A stretch of DNA of 64,000 bases from a virus: positions 1 through 64,000 of the IMG/VR virus record IMGVR_UViG_3300026538_000054. The stretch is one strand, 5' to 3'. Made by a program: the position numbers and the translations under genes. The notes below the pieces were generated by a model, which did no database searches, was not told the origin of the DNA, and saw only the letters and a program-made list of their open reading frames with translations. Shown piece after piece: positions 1 through 8,325 of this stretch (the stretch's first letter is position 1; every line of letters begins with the position of its first letter).

Positions 1-717
1 ATGGCCGTCCAGTCTTTAGACCACGACCCCCTGCTTGCTCTTTTCCGGCGCGACTGTGAGCGCACCCGCGCCGTCTATCTCCACGAAAGAGCCGGCTTTC
101 TCCACCGCACGCAAGGCGGTCCTCTCGAAGTCCACCTGGACAGGCCCTGCCCCTGGGATGGCGGCCGCGGCCCGTCAGGGAAGAAGATCAACTCGTCATG
201 GCCCGGCCTCGTGGACTTCGCCTGGAAGAACGGTGTTGATCCGACGGACCTGGTCGCTGCGGCCTTTCTTGGCTGCTCGAACCAAAGGCCGCCTTTGCCC
301 GACATGCTCAAGACGCAGGCCGCCCTGAGCGCGGCCAGGAAGTATCGCGAGGCCCTTCTCGTCAAGTTGACGGGCAGGGCCAGGGCGGACCTTGATCGGC
401 TGGGCGCCAGGCTCTACGCCCAGAGGCGCGCTTACCCGCTTCAGGACGGCGAGCGACAACTTCGCGAGGTGTTGTCACTCGCCTCGTTCTCGCCCTTGAT
501 TGCTTTCTGCGCCGCGCTCGAGGCCGGCGCTACGAACCTGGTTCGGGAGCTCTTTGACGCCGCCTTTCTTGAGTATCTTCCTTCGAGGGCCGAGTGGGCC
601 CGAGTGCTGGGCGACCGATTACCCGACGACTTCCCCGAGCTGGCCGACCTTCTTTCAGGTCGGCTCAGAGAGGGATGGTTCGCGCCTCGCGACAAGGAAC
701 GCACTGATGCTCTCTGA
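1..717 (+). CDS. Hypothetical protein, possibly 5'-truncated
   Basis: Open frame of 238 codons that begins with ATG at the first base of the window, so the true start may lie upstream. The product is mainly helical with scattered Arg/Leu and ends in TGA at 715-717. I recognise no family. Its 3' end overlaps the start of the helicase gene by 11 bases, which implies translational coupling and a role in the same replication operon. Confidence 0.6.
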   Translation: MAVQSLDHDPLLALFRRDCERTRAVYLHERAGFLHRTQGGPLEVHLDRPCPWDGGRGPSGKKINSSWPGLVDFAWKNGVDPTDLVAAAFLGCSNQRPPLPDMLKTQAALSAARKYREALLVKLTGRARADLDRLGARLYAQRRAYPLQDGERQLREVLSLASFSPLIAFCAALEAGATNLVRELFDAAFLEYLPSRAEWARVLGDRLPDDFPELADLLSGRLREGWFAPRDKERTDAL

Positions 718-2383
718 GAAGAAAGGCCGGGGCGGTCAGGTGGAAAGCGCCAAGCTGCGCTACCGACTGCAGAGCGAGCAGAAGGACCAGATGCTTCGCC
801 ACGCCCTCAGGCTGCCCGAGCTCTTCCCGATCGCCAGGGACAGGCTCAAGGATGGACTATTCGACCCGCGCTTCGAGCGGCACTACTTACTGACCCTGGA
901 GTCGGTCTTCGCTTGCGTGGACCGCTACGCAGGCGGCGCTCTGCCCAAGTCGGTGGAGGCCCTCCACGCCATGACGCGGGCGGAGATGGCGGCCAGGCTC
1001 GCCGCCGGCCCGCCAGACCCGGGCATGGCGCAGTTACTGCTGGGCGATGGCGGGCTGCTGGACTTCCTCTTTGACGAGACGTCCGTTCTCGACCACGCCT
1101 GGGGCCGGTCCCTGCTCGTGGACTTCCTGCGCGAGCGATCCGTCTACGACCCCCTCTGCGAGCTGATCGCCACGGTCGGCAGGGCCTCGGTGCCTGAAGG
1201 GCTCGGCCCGTTGCTCGAGCAGGCCCGAAACAGCGACCTGCAACTGGAGGCGCTCAAGGCGACATCAGCCCGTTCGGCGGCGGCGTTCGGCCACAAACTG
1301 CGACCGCTCGACAAGACCTCCACCGGTATTGACTTCCTCGACGACTTCATGGCTGGCGGCGACGCCGCGTCGGAGGTCTACGGCGTACTGGGCGGGTACG
1401 GCAGTGGCAAGACCGCGTTGGCCATTCAGTCGTGTTATGCCAAGTCGCTGCAGTTCCAGTACGAGGCCGACTGCAAGGGCAAGGACTTACAGCACTGTCA
1501 TCTGTTCACGTACGAGGCCGACTACGCCGAGTGCGTCCGACGGTTCTGGGCGCACGCCGCCAGGATCAGGATGGACTCGCCCGGCATGCCCGAGCTCGAG
1601 CCCGAGTTGCTCTCACACACGGGCCAGCTCAGGGAGTACGAGCGTTGTCTCTTCGCCAAGGAGATCGCCAGGGAAGGCATTGATAACTTCCCTGGCGAGT
1701 TCGAGCGACTGCAGGCCGCCCGAGAGTTGATGGCCAGGAACGTGTGGGTGCATGACTACTCGGGCGCAGACGAGAACCGGCAGAGGGGAACGGGCTACGT
1801 CGACGAGATCGTGGCCGAGCTCATGGCCGCTACCAGGGACGGTCGGCCGCCTGGCGCCATCTTCGTCGACTACGCCGGGCTGGCGGCCAAGCGCTACCTG
1901 CTCGCCCGCGGCCGGAGCATGGACGAGCTGCGCCATTACGTCGGCGGCATGCCGGACGAACTCATGCAAAAAGTGACCCGGCCCTTCAACTGCCGGGCCT
2001 GGCTCTACCACCAGCTCTCGGCGGCGGCGAACGCCAAGGGATTCACCAGCACCTTTCGTTACACCGACTCCGCCGAGGCCAAGAACTTCGGCGAGAACGT
2101 CGCGTTCTGCTTCCAGTTGGGCGTCCGGGACAAGGCGACCAACTGCCTGCAGTTTTTCTGCGACAAGACACGAAGAGCCAAAGGCGCGGAGGCCCCGGTC
2201 CTCCTCTATCTCCGAGGCGAGATCAACACCCTGGAGCGGGCGACCGACATGACCATCAACCCCTCCCTGGGAAGGCCCGTCTCCAAGTCCGACGCCTCTT
2301 ACCTGGACATCGCCATACCGCCGCAAGGCGGGCAAAAGAACAAGGCCGCGCCTGATGTTCAGGGCGTGGCCGACCTGGATTGA
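707..2383 (+). CDS. DnaB-like replicative helicase (RecA-fold ATPase)
   Basis: A 558-residue protein. The start is set at the ATG at 707, which overlaps the previous stop, because the in-frame extension upstream to 500 only shadows gene 1. A Walker A motif GGYGSGKT lies at about residues 229-236, preceded by the DnaB-typical STGIDFLDDF context, and a Walker B-like AIFVDYAG at about 384-391. The C-terminal part has a QLSAAANAKG and FFCDKTRRAKG pattern, as in SF4 helicases and related phage proteins. The N-terminal 200 residues are helical, as in primase-interacting domains. The next gene is a primase, so the two probably act together at the phage fork. Confidence 0.85.
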   Translation: MLSEKKGRGGQVESAKLRYRLQSEQKDQMLRHALRLPELFPIARDRLKDGLFDPRFERHYLLTLESVFACVDRYAGGALPKSVEALHAMTRAEMAARLAAGPPDPGMAQLLLGDGGLLDFLFDETSVLDHAWGRSLLVDFLRERSVYDPLCELIATVGRASVPEGLGPLLEQARNSDLQLEALKATSARSAAAFGHKLRPLDKTSTGIDFLDDFMAGGDAASEVYGVLGGYGSGKTALAIQSCYAKSLQFQYEADCKGKDLQHCHLFTYEADYAECVRRFWAHAARIRMDSPGMPELEPELLSHTGQLREYERCLFAKEIAREGIDNFPGEFERLQAARELMARNVWVHDYSGADENRQRGTGYVDEIVAELMAATRDGRPPGAIFVDYAGLAAKRYLLARGRSMDELRHYVGGMPDELMQKVTRPFNCRAWLYHQLSAAANAKGFTSTFRYTDSAEAKNFGENVAFCFQLGVRDKATNCLQFFCDKTRRAKGAEAPVLLYLRGEINTLERATDMTINPSLGRPVSKSDASYLDIAIPPQGGQKNKAAPDVQGVADLD

Positions 2384-3444
2384 CCACCGTGGACGTCCTT
2401 AGGCCTGCGCTTTACTTCGCGCTCCAGTCCCTGTTTCGTCACGTCAAGGTCCTGCGACACGGCGAGCCCTTCGCCGCAGTCAAGACGGCCGACACCTTCT
2501 ACGCGCAGCACGGCTTCACGCTCGATATCTCCGCATGGGGGGAGACGTACGTCGTCTGTTGCCCCTTCTGCAACGACACCAGGAACAGGCTGTACGTTTG
2601 CCACGCCTGGGGCCTTCCCGAGTCCTTCGGCCGGCAGTCCTGGCGGTTCGTCAAGTGCTTCAACGACGACTGCCTGAAAGAGCCTGGTAATAGGCGCTCG
2701 CTCGCCCACATGGTCTTCGAGCAGGCCATGTTCTCCTATGGCAAGAGCGACGTGGTTCTTCAGGCGTCGCCAGGAGCCCCGAAGAGGACATCCGGGCCTG
2801 TCTCCTACCCTGGCGTCTGCTACCCCTTGTCTCAGCTCACAGGGCCTCACCCGGCCAGGCAGTACGTGATCTCACGCGGCCATGACCCTGACGAGCTGTG
2901 GCGACTTTATGGCGTGGCCTGGTGCATGGACGCCTGCTCGCAGGCCCTTGCTCTCGCCTCAGGGAGGTTGATCATCCCGCTGCGCGCCGCCTCGGGCGAC
3001 ATGGTCTCCTGGCAGGCCCGCTACATGGGCGAGACGGACTGGAAGCTCACGCCCAAGTACTACAACTGCCCGGACGCGCCACGATCCGGTTTGCTCTACG
3101 CCCTGGACCGAGCGTCAAGCGCGCCTGTGCTGGTAGTGGTTGAAGGCGTCACGGATGTGTGGCGCTATGGCGATGGCGCCGTCGCCATTTGCGGCAAGGA
3201 GGTCTCCTGCGAACAGGCGACCCTTCTCATCAAACACGCCAGGGATCGTCCGATTGCGATCCTTCTCGACCCTGAGGCCTGGGAGGAGTCGGGAAAGGCC
3301 TTCTCAAGATTGGCCCTGGCCGGCGCGAAGTTTCTTTTCCGGATCAAACTTCGCGCCGGGCCTGATCCCGGCTCTCTTCCACGCCCGCTTCTTCGCGCTA
3401 TTGTCAAGCAGGCCCTTCTCGCGAACTACCCGGAGTTTGCCTGA
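2380..3444 (+). CDS. DnaG-like DNA primase (zinc finger plus TOPRIM)
   Basis: A 354-residue protein. The likely start is TTG at 2380, which overlaps the helicase stop. Cysteines C60, C61, C64, C74, C93 and C98 form an expanded CHC2-like zinc-binding region. A TOPRIM core follows, with the acidic motif LVVVEGVTD (E255) and ILLDPEA (D297). It is shorter than full DnaG and lacks a recognisable helicase-binding C-terminus. It probably makes RNA primers for the phage polymerase encoded just downstream. Confidence 0.8.
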   Translation: MTTVDVLRPALYFALQSLFRHVKVLRHGEPFAAVKTADTFYAQHGFTLDISAWGETYVVCCPFCNDTRNRLYVCHAWGLPESFGRQSWRFVKCFNDDCLKEPGNRRSLAHMVFEQAMFSYGKSDVVLQASPGAPKRTSGPVSYPGVCYPLSQLTGPHPARQYVISRGHDPDELWRLYGVAWCMDACSQALALASGRLIIPLRAASGDMVSWQARYMGETDWKLTPKYYNCPDAPRSGLLYALDRASSAPVLVVVEGVTDVWRYGDGAVAICGKEVSCEQATLLIKHARDRPIAILLDPEAWEESGKAFSRLALAGAKFLFRIKLRAGPDPGSLPRPLLRAIVKQALLANYPEFA

Positions 3445-3475
3445 GTAGGAGATCCACGAGAACAAGGATTGAAAC
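3445..3475 (+). promoter_or_regulatory. 31-base leader element, copy A
   Basis: GTAGGAGATCCACG is followed by AGAACAAGGATTGAAAC and then immediately by the ATG of the DNA polymerase. About 26 of 31 bases match the element at 14479-14509. The AAGG part is placed as a ribosome-binding site. The 3' end GGATTGAAAC is also the usual end of many type I CRISPR repeats, so a solitary foreign-type repeat is an alternative reading. Confidence 0.6.
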
Positions 3476-6400
3476 ATGGACCACCAAAGGCTGATTCCTC
3501 CTATGGAGGAGAATGAGTTGCCGCCGGGCCCCTCCTTTCTCGAGCAGGCCGAGCTCATGGGCGGCGGCAACTCCCTTGTAGAACTGCGACGAGACGTTCT
3601 CTACCGAAACGGGACGTGTCTGAACGTTCGGGTCAAGAAGGCGATCGTCACCGTCTCCTGCATCATCGGGCATCTCTGGGGCGAGGAGCTGCCCAGAGGC
3701 CCCGTCCCGGCTGACGTGATGGTCGTTGGCAAGTGGCCCGGCGATCAGGAGGCCTCGGCCCGAAGAAACCTGACCGGCCCGTCGGGCATCATGCTCTCCG
3801 AGTGTCTGAAAGAAGCCGGCGTCACGGGTGACGTGCAGGGAGGCCTCTACGTCACCAACCTGGTCAAACACCCCAGGGCCGACCCGTCTACGGACCAGGT
3901 CTCCTCCACGCAGTTCAAGGACTGGGCCCCGGTCCTTTCCGACGAGATCGCGCTGGTCAGGCCCAAGCTCATTCTCGCCCTGGGCGCCGAGGCCGCCAAG
4001 GCCGTGCTTGGCGCGAAGACGGCCGTCAAGGACGCGCAGTGCTGCTACTTCGAGCGGCAAGTCAGGGCCTTTGGCGAACATCCCGCCTACGCGGCCAGGG
4101 TCGTGGTGGTGACCCACCCTGCGGCCGTGGTGCGCTCCCCGGAGCAGCGCGCCTTCTTCATGGACGGGCTGCGTTACTTCGCAGGCGCCCTTCAGGGCAA
4201 GGTGCAGGCCAAGGAAGCGCCTGTGGACCATCGCGTGGTCTTTGAAGAGGACGAGCTTGCGCAAGTCGTGGACATGGTGATTCAGCGAGGAGGTCCGTCA
4301 CCCCTCATCGTCGTTGACGCCGAGTGGCACGGCGAGCACCAGTCGGAGAACGGCGCTTACCTACGTACCATCCAGTTCTCCGATCAACCGCGCTTCGGCT
4401 GCTGCGTGGTCTTGAGAGGGCAAGGAGGCGGCCCTGGTTTCTGCCCGTCGATCTCCCGCGCCGTCCCTCACCTGCGCAGGCTGTTGACCTCCTCTCCCGG
4501 AAGAGAAGTGCGCATCGCCGGCCACCATCTGCGTGCCGACATCCCGCGCATTTATCACGAGCTGGACAAGGAGCTGGGGCTGGCCCTGATGCGCCAGTAC
4601 GAGGCCGCCAAGAGCCCGGAGGAGATGCGCACCAGGGGCGGCCACGACACCATGCTCATGGCCCACGCGATCAGGGAGACCGGCTTCGCCGAGGGCTTCA
4701 AGCTGGAGTACGTGGCGCAGTCGCTTTTGGGGATGAAGCGCTGGAACGTCGAGCTGGAGCAGTGGAAGCACGACTACTGCCTCAAGCGAAAGATCCCGCA
4801 GAAACATCTGGAGGGTTATGGCGAGTGTCCTGACGAGGTTTTGCACCTTTACTCGATATACGACGTGGATGGCCCACAGAGGCTGCTCGAGCTCTTCACC
4901 AGGCCCGGCGGGCTTCTCGATGCGGACGAGCACGGCAACTCCTCCTGGTTGCCCTACTGGATCAGCATGCGGGCGCAGCAAGCATGGCTCGAGATCGAGA
5001 TGACTGGCCTCTACACCGACAAGAAGGAGAGAGGCCGAGAGCTCACGGAGACCTATCACCAGGCCGCCGTCGCGCTTCTTCAGGAGCTGAAGGTTGACGC
5101 GAACTGGACTGCGTTCAACCCTGGCAGCCACTTCGACTGTCGGGAGCTGCTTTTCGGCGAGCAGTACGCGGGCCGGAAGGACGACCGGACCAGGCCTCAG
5201 GGCGCGGTGTCGCTCTATCTCACTCCCGTCAGGACCACGGGCAAGCCGCCCAAGAACTGGGAAAAGGTGGTAGCTCGCAATGAGCAAGGGCTTTATACGC
5301 CATCGACTGACAAGGAGGTCCTGGGCATCCTTGCGCCCGGTAACCCCCTGGTGAAGAAGCTGCGCAACTGGCGCTTCCTGAGGCAGGTCACTACCAACTC
5401 TCTCAGGGCCCCTGAGACCGACGATGATGGACTGGTGGTGGAGGGCGATGACGGCGAGCCCTTGCAGCTGGGTGGTCTCCTGGGCTCGGTCCGCAGGGAT
5501 GGCCGGATCTACTCGCACTTCTTCCAGACGCAGGAGACAGGCAGGGCGCGATCCGTTAGGCCCAACCTGATGAACTGTACGAAGAGGAGGGAGAAGGACT
5601 ACAAGAAGATCCTTGGTGCGCACTACAAGTACGCCGTCCGTAGCATGTTCACGGCCACGCCCGTGGCGGAGGGCGAGGACCCCTGGCTGCTTGTGGACTT
5701 CGATCTCAAGGGTGCCGAGCTGATGATGACGGCCATCCAGGCGGCCGATCCCGTCATGCTTGACCATTGCCGTCGCAACAACCTGGATGAGGACGACCCG
5801 AACTATTACGACATCCACTCTGCGACGGCCGTGCGAGCCTTTAAGCTGCCATGCCCGCCTACCAAGAAGGGCCTGGAAGGTATCGGCAGGGAGAACTTGC
5901 GCATAGCCGCCAAGTGCGTTGTCTCAGGCTCCAGGCTCCAGACCACGGCTGGCTGGTTTCTGGTCGACTCGCTAGCGGGCGATCTTCCGCCTGACCAGGG
6001 CCGTCTCCATACCGGTGGCCTGGGAGTAGTCAATCACGTCTCGACGACGCCGGTCGTTGGCGTCTACAACGGCGGCGTCAAGCCGTGTCTGCGGGTCGAG
6101 ACCGAGGACGGCTACTCGCTGGAGAGTACGTACACGCATCGCTACTGGGTCATGGGCCCTGACGGCGACATGGTCTTCAAGCAGGCTGGCGATCTTCGGC
6201 TCGGCGACTGGGTGGTTGTGCGTGACGCGGTCGGCCCCTTCGGCGACGATATTGCGTTCCCGAAGGTCCCCTGCTCGCCCAGGACGAGCTTCAAGCCCGT
6301 CGATTTCCCCGAGGAGTTCACCGAGGACTGGGCCGCCTTCCTGGGCCTTTATATCTCTGAGGGCTGGTCCGATCCGGTGAGCGGCGCGGTGGCGATGCAC

Positions 6401-7882
6401 CTTGCGCGAGAGAAAGACCCCGAGCTGGCGGACTTGACGATCGATTTGTACAGACGCCTGTTCGGGGGCCGACCACGTTTTGAAAGCGCCTTCCCCACTG
6501 GCTACCAGGAGCAGACGCGCTACCTGATTAGTTCTGTGGCTCTCGCTCGGTGGATCTACGCGTTCTGCCCAGGGAAAGCTGAGCAGAAGCGCGTGCCGGA
6601 CTTTGTCTTCCGCTGGCCGGAACGGTTGCTAGCGGTTTTTCTGCGCTGGTTGTTCGAGGGCGACGGCTCGATCACCAGGAACAAGACGTCCTTCAAACCG
6701 CGTTACTCGACGTCCAGCCTGGGCCTGGCTCGCGACGTCCGTACGCTGCTTCTCTCCTTCGGCATCACTTGTCACTTGGTCAAAGAGCGACGAGAGGGAT
6801 ACGACAACGACTATTACGCCATAGAGGTCAAGTCGCATCGGTCGAGGATGCGTTTCGCCGAGAAGATCGGCTGCGTTACGAAGTTGAAGACCGACCGGCT
6901 CAAGGTGACCTCGCGATACCAACGAGACTGCTACCCGATACCAGGGCAGCTCAACCGTCTTTTGGCAGTCATGCCCGGCTTGCGCGGCGTGGCCAGGGAG
7001 AAGTGTCGGGAGTGCATCCGGGAGAACGTGCGCGTCGCGTTCAACCGCGTTCGGCTCGTGATGATTATCAAGTCGGCAGACGAGGCGCTTCTGGACGAGA
7101 ACGGTCGCAAGTCCCTGGCAGCGCTTCGTGAGCTCCATCTGGCTCAGATGACGTTCCAGCAGGTAACGGCGTTGATAGACATAGGCGAGCGGCAGGTTTA
7201 CGACGTTCAGACCACTGACGAGCAGAGGCATATCGTCTCCTATGACGGTCTGTTAACTCATCAAACTTGTCTGTTCGGCCTACTGTACGGACGTGGAGAT
7301 GATGCCGTCGTTCGGGCCGTCAAGGAAGAGGAGGTGGACATCACCGCTGAGGAGGCGGCCACGGTTCGCGAGGGCATCTTTGAGGCCTACGCCGGCTTGT
7401 TGCCCTTCTTCGCGTCGGCACAGAGATGTGTGATCAGGCCTGGGCATATCACGAACTGCTTCGGACGACATCGTCGTTTCCCGATGACGAACGATCGGGA
7501 AGCGCTTGAAAAGATGAAGAGGGAGGCTGCCAACTTCAACATCCAGTCGGGCATCGCCGACCTGGTCAGCCGTTGGATGGACAAGCTCTACTCTTACCCC
7601 GGCCGCTTCTTCTCCGACGGTTCGCCGCGCTATCGCCTGGTGTTGCAGCTGCACGATGCGCTCATGGCCGAGTGCCGGGCCAGCCAACTGAGTTGGTTCT
7701 GCGAGGTCGTCATCCCTTCCACCCTGGCCTCCATCCCCGTCTACCGCTGTGACATGGACGGTAAGCGGCTCTCCGCCGAGCCGTTCCATCTCTCCACCGA
7801 CATCGACGTGCAGTACCGCTGGGGCGAGACGCTCACGCCCGAGTTGGCTGATAAGTTGCATGTTCCGCCCGACCTGATCTAG
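3476..7882 (+). CDS. Family A DNA polymerase with N-terminal UDG-like domain, containing an intein
   Basis: 1468 codons including the intein; the spliced protein would be 1018 residues. Residues about 78-235 look like a uracil-DNA glycosylase superfamily domain: GKWPGDQEA (85-93), TNLVKHPR (127-134), ILALGAEA (166 on) and THPAAV (213-218). A DEDD-type 3'-5' exonuclease domain follows, with D281 and E283 in VVDAEWHG. The family A polymerase domain has motif A DFDLKGAEL from D741, motif B RIAAK continuing as TCLFGLLYG across the intein, and motif C LHDALMAE with D1394. The gene sits downstream of helicase and primase. Fusion of a UDG-like domain to the polymerase suggests scanning or repair of uracil during replication; whether it is active is unknown. 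Confidence 0.9.
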   Translation: MDHQRLIPPMEENELPPGPSFLEQAELMGGGNSLVELRRDVLYRNGTCLNVRVKKAIVTVSCIIGHLWGEELPRGPVPADVMVVGKWPGDQEASARRNLTGPSGIMLSECLKEAGVTGDVQGGLYVTNLVKHPRADPSTDQVSSTQFKDWAPVLSDEIALVRPKLILALGAEAAKAVLGAKTAVKDAQCCYFERQVRAFGEHPAYAARVVVVTHPAAVVRSPEQRAFFMDGLRYFAGALQGKVQAKEAPVDHRVVFEEDELAQVVDMVIQRGGPSPLIVVDAEWHGEHQSENGAYLRTIQFSDQPRFGCCVVLRGQGGGPGFCPSISRAVPHLRRLLTSSPGREVRIAGHHLRADIPRIYHELDKELGLALMRQYEAAKSPEEMRTRGGHDTMLMAHAIRETGFAEGFKLEYVAQSLLGMKRWNVELEQWKHDYCLKRKIPQKHLEGYGECPDEVLHLYSIYDVDGPQRLLELFTRPGGLLDADEHGNSSWLPYWISMRAQQAWLEIEMTGLYTDKKERGRELTETYHQAAVALLQELKVDANWTAFNPGSHFDCRELLFGEQYAGRKDDRTRPQGAVSLYLTPVRTTGKPPKNWEKVVARNEQGLYTPSTDKEVLGILAPGNPLVKKLRNWRFLRQVTTNSLRAPETDDDGLVVEGDDGEPLQLGGLLGSVRRDGRIYSHFFQTQETGRARSVRPNLMNCTKRREKDYKKILGAHYKYAVRSMFTATPVAEGEDPWLLVDFDLKGAELMMTAIQAADPVMLDHCRRNNLDEDDPNYYDIHSATAVRAFKLPCPPTKKGLEGIGRENLRIAAKCVVSGSRLQTTAGWFLVDSLAGDLPPDQGRLHTGGLGVVNHVSTTPVVGVYNGGVKPCLRVETEDGYSLESTYTHRYWVMGPDGDMVFKQAGDLRLGDWVVVRDAVGPFGDDIAFPKVPCSPRTSFKPVDFPEEFTEDWAAFLGLYISEGWSDPVSGAVAMHLAREKDPELADLTIDLYRRLFGGRPRFESAFPTGYQEQTRYLISSVALARWIYAFCPGKAEQKRVPDFVFRWPERLLAVFLRWLFEGDGSITRNKTSFKPRYSTSSLGLARDVRTLLLSFGITCHLVKERREGYDNDYYAIEVKSHRSRMRFAEKIGCVTKLKTDRLKVTSRYQRDCYPIPGQLNRLLAVMPGLRGVAREKCRECIRENVRVAFNRVRLVMIIKSADEALLDENGRKSLAALRELHLAQMTFQQVTALIDIGERQVYDVQTTDEQRHIVSYDGLLTHQTCLFGLLYGRGDDAVVRAVKEEEVDITAEEAATVREGIFEAYAGLLPFFASAQRCVIRPGHITNCFGRHRRFPMTNDREALEKMKREAANFNIQSGIADLVSRWMDKLYSYPGRFFSDGSPRYRLVLQLHDALMAECRASQLSWFCEVVIPSTLASIPVYRCDMDGKRLSAEPFHLSTDIDVQYRWGETLTPELADKLHVPPDLI
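5915..7264 (+). other. Intein with LAGLIDADG homing endonuclease, in polymerase motif B
   Basis: 450 residues (814-1263 of the precursor). It starts with Cys (CVVSGSRL, splicing block A), has a block B-like ESTYTHRYWV, two LAGLIDADG motifs (FLGLYISEGW near 955 and FLRWLFEGDGS near 1055) and ends with block F/G YDVQTT then LLTHQ. The next residue is Thr. Removing the segment restores a standard motif B (RIAAK-TCLFGLLYG), which fixes both borders. The last intein residue is Gln rather than the usual Asn, a known but less common variant. The two dodecapeptide motifs suggest the homing endonuclease may still be functional. Confidence 0.93.
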
Positions 7883-7891
7883 GAGACAATC

Positions 7892-8254
7892 GTGATCGAA
7901 ACGCCCGGCCAGCGCCGGGTCCTGTTACCCGACGACGAGCCTACGCCTGACCAGCTCCCGGTCAACAAGTCGCCCCCGACGGACGAGGATCTCCTGGCCT
8001 ACCAGGACGCGGCCACGCCCGAAAGCGCCGAGTACCTGTCCCTGGCGATCTTTCTCCGACGAACGCGGGCCCTCTTGCCTGACGGCCTGGACCTGCGCGC
8101 GGCGGAGAGAAAGCTCTCTCGCCTAAGTCGAAAATCAGGCCGGCCCGTCAAACGGGCCCCTGATGGAAAGGGCGGGCTGGTCGCCTGCTTCGCCCTCGAA
8201 GTGCTGGTATTCTTTTGCTCTGCGAACGAAAAATCGCGAAAAACTTCTTCTTGA
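7892..8254 (+). CDS. Hypothetical protein
   Basis: 120 codons from GTG at 7892, ten bases after the polymerase stop and preceded by AGGAGA. Acidic, proline-rich N-terminus; basic middle (RAAERKLSRLSRKSGRPVKR). No family recognised. Its position in the replication operon suggests an accessory replication role, which is inference only. Confidence 0.55.
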   Translation: MIETPGQRRVLLPDDEPTPDQLPVNKSPPTDEDLLAYQDAATPESAEYLSLAIFLRRTRALLPDGLDLRAAERKLSRLSRKSGRPVKRAPDGKGGLVACFALEVLVFFCSANEKSRKTSS

Positions 8255-8325
8255 CGCTTTAAGTCATTCTTCCCTCTCTTGCGTGGTATTCTGAACTTCT
8301 GTACAGTTACAACCAAGTTCACGAG

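Noticed and set aside
500-706. 69-codon N-terminal extension of the helicase
   Set aside because: It lies entirely inside gene 1 in another frame; the ATG at 707 fits the start/stop overlap used throughout the block.
1613-2335. 240-codon minus-strand open frame inside the helicase, and similar long antisense frames at 4361-5818, 7999-9702, 20257-21414 and 28976-30691
   Set aside because: High GC content gives long shadow frames; the sense frames carry recognisable motifs or better composition.
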